DNA of 64,000 nt, from NCBI GenBank assembly GCA_928212115.1, contig CAKMRJ010005412.1, forward strand, positions 259,034,997 through 259,098,996, given 5' to 3'. Of this stretch, positions 57,826 through 64,000 are shown in pieces; the stretch's first letter is position 1, and every line of letters starts with the position of its first letter. The notes under the pieces are model-generated. The model made no database searches. It was not told where the DNA came from and was given only the letters and a program-made list of their open reading frames with translations. The position numbers were made by a program, and so were the translations under genes. This stretch comes from Lactuca virosa. Its lineage: Eukaryota; Streptophyta; Magnoliopsida; Asterales; Asteraceae.

Positions 57826-60531
57826 TGTGACAACCCGAAATTTCTATCTTGTACAACCGTTCAATTCAATCAAAGTCAGACTTGTTTTTGGCTATCTTTT
57901 AACCCTGTTAAAGGTCTGTTTGGGTGTTTTAAGCCTAGTACCTTAAAGGATAAAGTGTTAGGAAGTATCGTATAGAGTTCAGTGTGCAGCATACAAGCCG
58001 GAAACTCCACCATAAGGATTTTACGGACGTAAACTAGAGTTTACGGACGTAAACTAGAGTTTACGGCCGTAAACACCTCCTTGGCCGTGAACTCTTCCCT
58101 TCATTTGAGATATTCCTTCATTTTTCACCTTTTTCACACACTTCCATCTCAAGAACTCGATTTTCTCTCAAATATCATCAAGAACTTTCATCTTGATCTT
58201 CAATCTAGTAAGTAATCTTTCCATTTTCAAGTTGATATTCTTCTATATCTAGTGAAGATACATGTATTCATCAATGGAATCATTCTTTTTGGTTAGATCT
58301 TCAAGTATTCACACTTTCACCAAGAACACTCACTAGTTCTTGGATCGTGAACCCCCTCCCAAGCTTCAAAAACGTGAGTATATCTTCTATGTCCTAGTTA
58401 GACTTGTTAAACTCTTGATTCTAGCCTTAGATCATCATAAAATACATGAGCATCAAGAGTTTACGGCCGTAAACCCTTGCATGGCCGTAAACTCTTGTGT
58501 TGTTGGATGTTTTGACCCTTAAACTCCCTTATATTCGAGCCTAGAATCGAAAGCACTTGTTGAATGATTGATAGGACCATAAAACACCTCGTTTGCAAGT
58601 CCTCCCATGAGTGTACGGCCATAAACACCTTGAACGTACACTCTATGGCCGTATACTCTCTTAGGCCGTAAACACAATGGTCGTAAACCCCATTGTGTGG
58701 CCGTAAACTCCTTAGATGTAATCCTTTGTGATTGTAACACTTCAATATAAGTGTTTCCTAGTCCCTAAGGTGAATCTCTATCATGATTAGTGGCTTATAC
58801 ACTAATTATATCCATATATATGTCATTATATGCTTATTAGGATCTGTTTGTGCTCGAAACTTCACTTGACACTTAGCATCCTACAATCGATCTTACTTTC
58901 ATATCACCCACTACAGATGAGTTCATACCCCTTAACTTATCTTTTAAATGATTTTAAAATGCTTTTATGGGGGGGATCCAAGTAGAAACATTTTAGTTAT
59001 TATATCAATCACATGTGATTAATAACTATCAAACAAGTGGATTTCTTATATTTCAAAACTGTGTTATCAAACAAACTGCTTCAAATCGTTTTATAAACTC
59101 TTTTACATGTTAAATTCTTTATTTAAACTCTTTTAAACTCATTTATTGTTCAAATCATGTCTATATGAATATAGTTATATAAGTAGGATTGAAAGGGCTT
59201 ATGACTGATAACTCGCCTTATTTCCTGTTCCTTGTTTGGTTGTGGACTTAGGGTATTCGGTTGTTTGTCCGAATGTCGTTTGAATCTTAGTTATATATTA
59301 TGTATATGTATATAGATATAAAAGTTCTTTCTTTCAGTTCAATACCTTTGGGTAGCAAAGGTGTTCAAACATAAACAGTCATTCAAACAACTTTACTAGT
59401 AAACTATAATAGGTATAGTTTAGGAAGTCACTACTTACTATTTCTAGTACAATGAAACATACAAGAGTCAGTTCATTCATGAGTCAATACAAAATTACTA
59501 TTATGAGAAACAGAAAGAACATGATATGATGAGAAACTAAGAGAACATACACTACACTATACAAAGAGAACATACTACACACTAGAACAGAGAGAACATA
59601 CAATACACTAGAACACACTATACAAACACTAGAATACTATAACATTAATGTGAGCCACTACTTCATGGCATGGCAATCTACTGCTGTGTCACGTTTTGTA
59701 ACCAGAGTCTCCTGGAGGGAGAGCGTGAATTTGTGTATAGATCTATACGGGACTGACCGTCCTACACCTTGCTGCTAGCTACAGTGGGACCTGCAGGTCT
59801 ACGGGTGACGAATGTCATACCATCTTGACGTCTTTGATCGTCGTGTTTTACTAGTCAATCAAGTATGGTTACAATCATATCACATTTTACCTTAATTAAC
59901 AAACTGGTTTAAGGTAGTTAGTACATTGGTAGTTACTTAGATAAAACTACAGTTAATCTTTTATTTTTCCCATTTCATTCACATTGTGATCTTCTCACAT
60001 AAACGGTAATGAAAACTATATTTTGGTAATGATAGTGATAGTTTGGGAAAATACTCACTTTTACAAAAGAACAAACATAAAGAACAGTTAGGTCTTGGTA
60101 GAAGACTACTTTAGTAGAAAATATAGGATTTTCTAGGAAGTTTACAAACATTTACATCAAACACTTAGAAACTTTTACATCAAACATTTACAAACACTTT
60201 CTTCAAACTTATACAAACAATGACACTAAAATACTTATGAAATCACCAGCTTTAATGTTGATCTATGCTTTCAAAATAACTTGTATTCTCAGGTCACCAG
60301 TAGACAGGTACCGATGACCAGGTTTTGAAAAGACGGAGCGTTCAAGACTCGTATTTATTTTGATTATTCATTTTTGGTGTCTTATAAACTACAGAACACG
60401 CTTGTATTAAAATTATATTATTAATGCAATGGATGATGTTGTTGCTTGTTTACTATTATGCATTGTTGTGATACTGTACATGACGTCCTCCGCCCTCGAA
60501 CGTTTCCGCCGTTCTGGTTTGGGGTGTGACA
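57826..60531 (+). mobile_element. Solo LTR inside the Copia integrase
   Basis: A 2706-bp LTR begins TGTGACAACCCG and ends GGGGTGTGACA, and is flanked by an exact 5-bp duplication ATTAA (57821-57825 and 60532-60536). The integrase frame continues on either side. The left third carries many GGCCGTAAAC motifs; the middle has 'agaacatac(t)acac' repeats near 59515-59640. A homologous LTR begins at 63215. No interior is present. Confidence 0.9.
58019..58710 (+). repeat. GTTTACGGCCGTAAAC-type motif array in an LTR
   Basis: About eleven variants of GGCCGTAAAC occur between 58019 and 58710, several as the full palindrome TTTACGGCCGTAAA. The first three are nearly tandem (20-bp spacing). The palindrome could in principle be a dimeric protein site, but no known function can be assigned. 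Confidence 0.75.
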
Positions 60532-61540
<1,009 letters not shown>

Positions 61541-61550
61541 TTTTTAATAT

Positions 61551-62045
61551 ATGAATGACGTTGTTACTAGCCTCTGTCCCGAGGATACGAAGATCAGACT
61601 TGCATCCTGTCTTCTGAAAGACAGAGCCCGTGACTGGTGGGAGGAGGTAGGCCATGATTTGGGAGGCGAAGCTATTGAGGCGATTACTTGGGATGATTTT
61701 GTTTCGAGGTTCATGGTGGATTTTGCACCAGTGATCGAGGTCCAGCAGCAGGCGAGGGACTTTTAGGACCTTCGCCAGACTACTGAGTCAGTGGCAGAGA
61801 TTACCGCAATGTTCAGGGAAAGTGCCTTGCTAGTTCTGTAGTATGTGGCGGACGAGGAGATGAAGAAGGCCCGATACCATGATATGTTGAAGGATGAGAT
61901 ACGGGAGTTTGTGAGCATGTCTAGCTGCAAGACATTGGAGGACATGATAGCTCGGGCTCGCGAGCGGGAGATTGATCTGGAGACTGTGAGGAAGAGGAAT
62001 TCGGTTCAGGCGCAAGTATCAGAGGGCTTAGGGAAGAAGCCCAAG
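61551..62045 (+). pseudogene. Gypsy gag fragment (Retrotrans_gag)
   Basis: The frame encodes LASCLLKDRARDWWEEVG, then ITWDDFVSRFMVDFAPVIEV, and past a TAG at 61764-61766 LRQTTESVAEITAMF, then another TAG and EFVSMSSCKTLEDMIARARE. These are hallmark blocks of gag in plant Ty3/Gypsy chromovirus-type elements. It is cut at its left by the Copia remnant and at its right by an LTR at 62046. The missing remainder is not found in the window. Confidence 0.85.
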
Positions 62046-63214
62046 TGTAACATCCCATTTTTATAAACCAAAGTTTTTCATTTTTATTATGGTAAAAACT
62101 TCCCAATTCATAAATCCATTATTAAAAAAAATCGTTTATTCCAAATTACATTTTTTAAAATCAGAGTATCATAGAAACCGCGAAATCCTCAATGTTGTTG
62201 ATGAGTGTGTACAGTCATGCCTTCGCCTTCCTATAGAAACTGATGATACCTGAAACAATAAACAACAGGATAAGCATAAAGTTTAGTGAGTTTCTCCAAA
62301 ATACCACACATAACCCACAGATAAACAAGCAACGGGCCCAGTCAGTCATCGTACTGGAATGCCCCACTATACCGGGTTTTTTGGCCTTACCGCCTCAACC
62401 TGAGCCTCCGTGCCTACAGCTTACAGCCGGCCGGCACAAGGTATCTTGGCCTTCAACACAAAGCAGGAACGCCTCAACCCAACCAAACACAACATGTCAG
62501 CATGTAAACAATCAAGGATCAAGTAGGCACATAATACAGGCAACATCAATCATACAACTCACTACTGCCTACTAGTCCTCTCACAACATACAATCCCGCT
62601 ACTATCTAAATTCCATGAAATGCGTAACCATAAGTAACCAGAGGTGAGATAGCCACCCGAACAGATGATCTTACTCTAGAGCCACAACCAAACAAGGAAC
62701 AGGCAAGAAAGCCTAGATCAAGAGTTCTCAGGCTATCCTACATGACCACAGACAGTCCCTAAGGCACTCCACAGATGATAACCATCAAGCACTGATAACA
62801 TACAGTTCTACAGATTTCTACAGCAAAGCAACATACTCGATACCAGGATACATAACTAACGGATCACTACAACATAGTAGCATACTAAATATCAACAATC
62901 CAAGGAATACATGGCTGTATATACCCAGAGGTGAGATAGTCACCCGGACATGTGATCCTACTCTAGAACCACAACCAAACAAGGAACAAGTAAAAGAGCC
63001 TAGATCAAGATTCCTCAGTCTATCCTACATGACTATATACAGTCCCTAAGGCATCCCTCTACTAACAGATAACCAAAACTAGTGAGCCGGCATTGGTGCC
63101 TTCGACCCACGAGTACAGTGAGGTGAAACTCACCTCGATATGCGCGTAGGTAACCAACATAGTAACGAAGAACTCTACTAGCTTTAACTCACTTCCAATC
63201 ACCTACAGGAAGAT
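62046..63214 (-). mobile_element. Gypsy LTR (partial) inserted in the gag fragment
   Basis: It begins TGTAACATCCC and carries the 'gtttagtgagtttctcc' and GAGCCGGCATTGGTGCC phrases shared with the LTRs at 25088 and 38483. Its own second end is not reached: at 63214 it gives way to another LTR start. A ~300-bp segment is duplicated inside: 'ccagaggtgagatag(c/t)caccc' with 'tctagagccacaaccaaacaagg' near 62640 and again near 62930. Orientation inferred as minus. Confidence 0.7.
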
Positions 63215-64000
63215 TGTGACAACCCGAAATTTCTAACTTGTGTAAACATTCAAATTTATCAGTGTTAGACTCATTTTGCTTCCAGCTATCACTGTTTGGA
63301 ACCTGTTTTGAGTATTCTAACTCTAGTGAAGCAAAGGAATTAGTATTTGGAAGTGTCAGTTTAAGTTCTAAACTACCTAGCAACTGTAAACCTCCCCAAA
63401 AAGGAGTTTACGGTCGATACCTTGAGTTTACGGTCAGGGTAACCGTAAAATCGTGTAGACCGTAACCCCGTTTACGGTCAGGTGGACCTCCCTTGGACCG
63501 AGAACTCTACCCTATATATAGGGTATTTAGCCTTCATTTCACACCTTAAACACTCCAAAGACTTTCTCTCTCTACTCTCTCTCTACAAATTTCGAGTTTG
63601 CTCAAGGAGATCCTCAAGAACACGGTTGTGTTTTGGACCGAAAACACCCTTCTTTTCCTTCAAATCGTAAGTATCATCCTCTTATACTTATATCTAGTTA
63701 GGCTTCTTGAGTTTTGCCTTGAAATCACCACTTTTCCATGAACAAAAGGTGTTTACGGTCTAGTGTATCTCCTTAGACCGTACACCCTTCAACGACCGTA
63801 AACTCATGGGCCGTAAACCCAAAGACCGTAAACCCATGGACCGTAAGGTCATTAGACCGTGAACCCATGGAACCGTGAACTCCATGACCGTAAGGTTATT
63901 GGACCGTAAACACAAGGACCATGAACACTTGGACCGTGAAATCCAATGGTCATACCTCTTTGACCGTAAACTCTATAGGGTGGCCATATACCCTAGTTAT
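63215..64000 (+). mobile_element. LTR of the TGTGACAACCCG family, cut by the window edge
   Basis: It begins TGTGACAACCCGAAATTTCT like the solo LTR at 57826 and has a TATA box, CTATATATAGGG, near 63512-63523, giving plus orientation. More than a dozen GACCGTAAAC variants fill 63407-63990. Its other end lies outside the window, so it may be a solo LTR or the start of an intact element. Confidence 0.75.

Overview
This is nuclear DNA of a flowering plant. The introns, the AT-rich gene-poor spacing, the gene families and the density of nested LTR retrotransposons all say so. The LTR families (TGTAACRYCC starts, methionine-initiator PBS, repeated modules ending in GAAGTTATGA) and overall look resemble Asteraceae such as Lactuca, but that placement is a guess from memory. 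I see only three intact protein-coding genes. They are a group VII ERF transcription factor (4122-5317, two exons, about 303 aa) with the Met-Cys N-degron start, and two neighbouring five-exon GDSL esterase/lipase genes (29938-32329, about 366 aa; 35694-37132, about 379 aa), both with all catalytic residues present.

Nearly everything else is transposon. From left to right: a broken PIF/Harbinger transposase (6012-6940); a complete but gag-only Copia-like element with 5-bp duplications (7770-13333); a 1.78-kb foldback Mutator-like element with a 9-bp duplication (13422-15205); a Gypsy element with very unequal LTRs carrying a nested solo LTR (15715-21024); an L1-type LINE cut into three pieces by two solo LTRs (about 21660-26710); and a hAT element with a second hAT nested in it (27924-29597), ending about 340 bp before the first GDSL gene. 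After the GDSL pair come a Copia RNase H remnant split by a 4.1-kb composite Gypsy LTR (38130-42735); a reverse-strand Gypsy element that lost its reverse transcriptase (43170-50380); a LINE remnant with a MITE inside (50560-51760); a PIF/Harbinger ORF1 remnant (53648-54685); a palindromic MITE (54792-55022); a Copia polyprotein remnant split by a 2.7-kb solo LTR (55977-61540); a Gypsy gag fragment (61551-62045); and two further LTRs running off the right edge.

Target-site duplications were read by eye for seven LTR or TIR elements and are exact for most of them (GTTAT, TTCATATAA, CAATT, ATAAC, ATATAATT, TATAA, ATTAA). The borders and nesting order are therefore firm, while family names rest on motif recognition alone. 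None of the element-encoded proteins is intact. I did not find a coherent new multi-gene system. The most unusual items are the hAT element carrying exon-like sequence with splice consensus, the four-fold ~165-bp modules inside Gypsy LTRs, the GTTTACGGCCGTAAAC arrays inside other LTRs, and the large foldback element.
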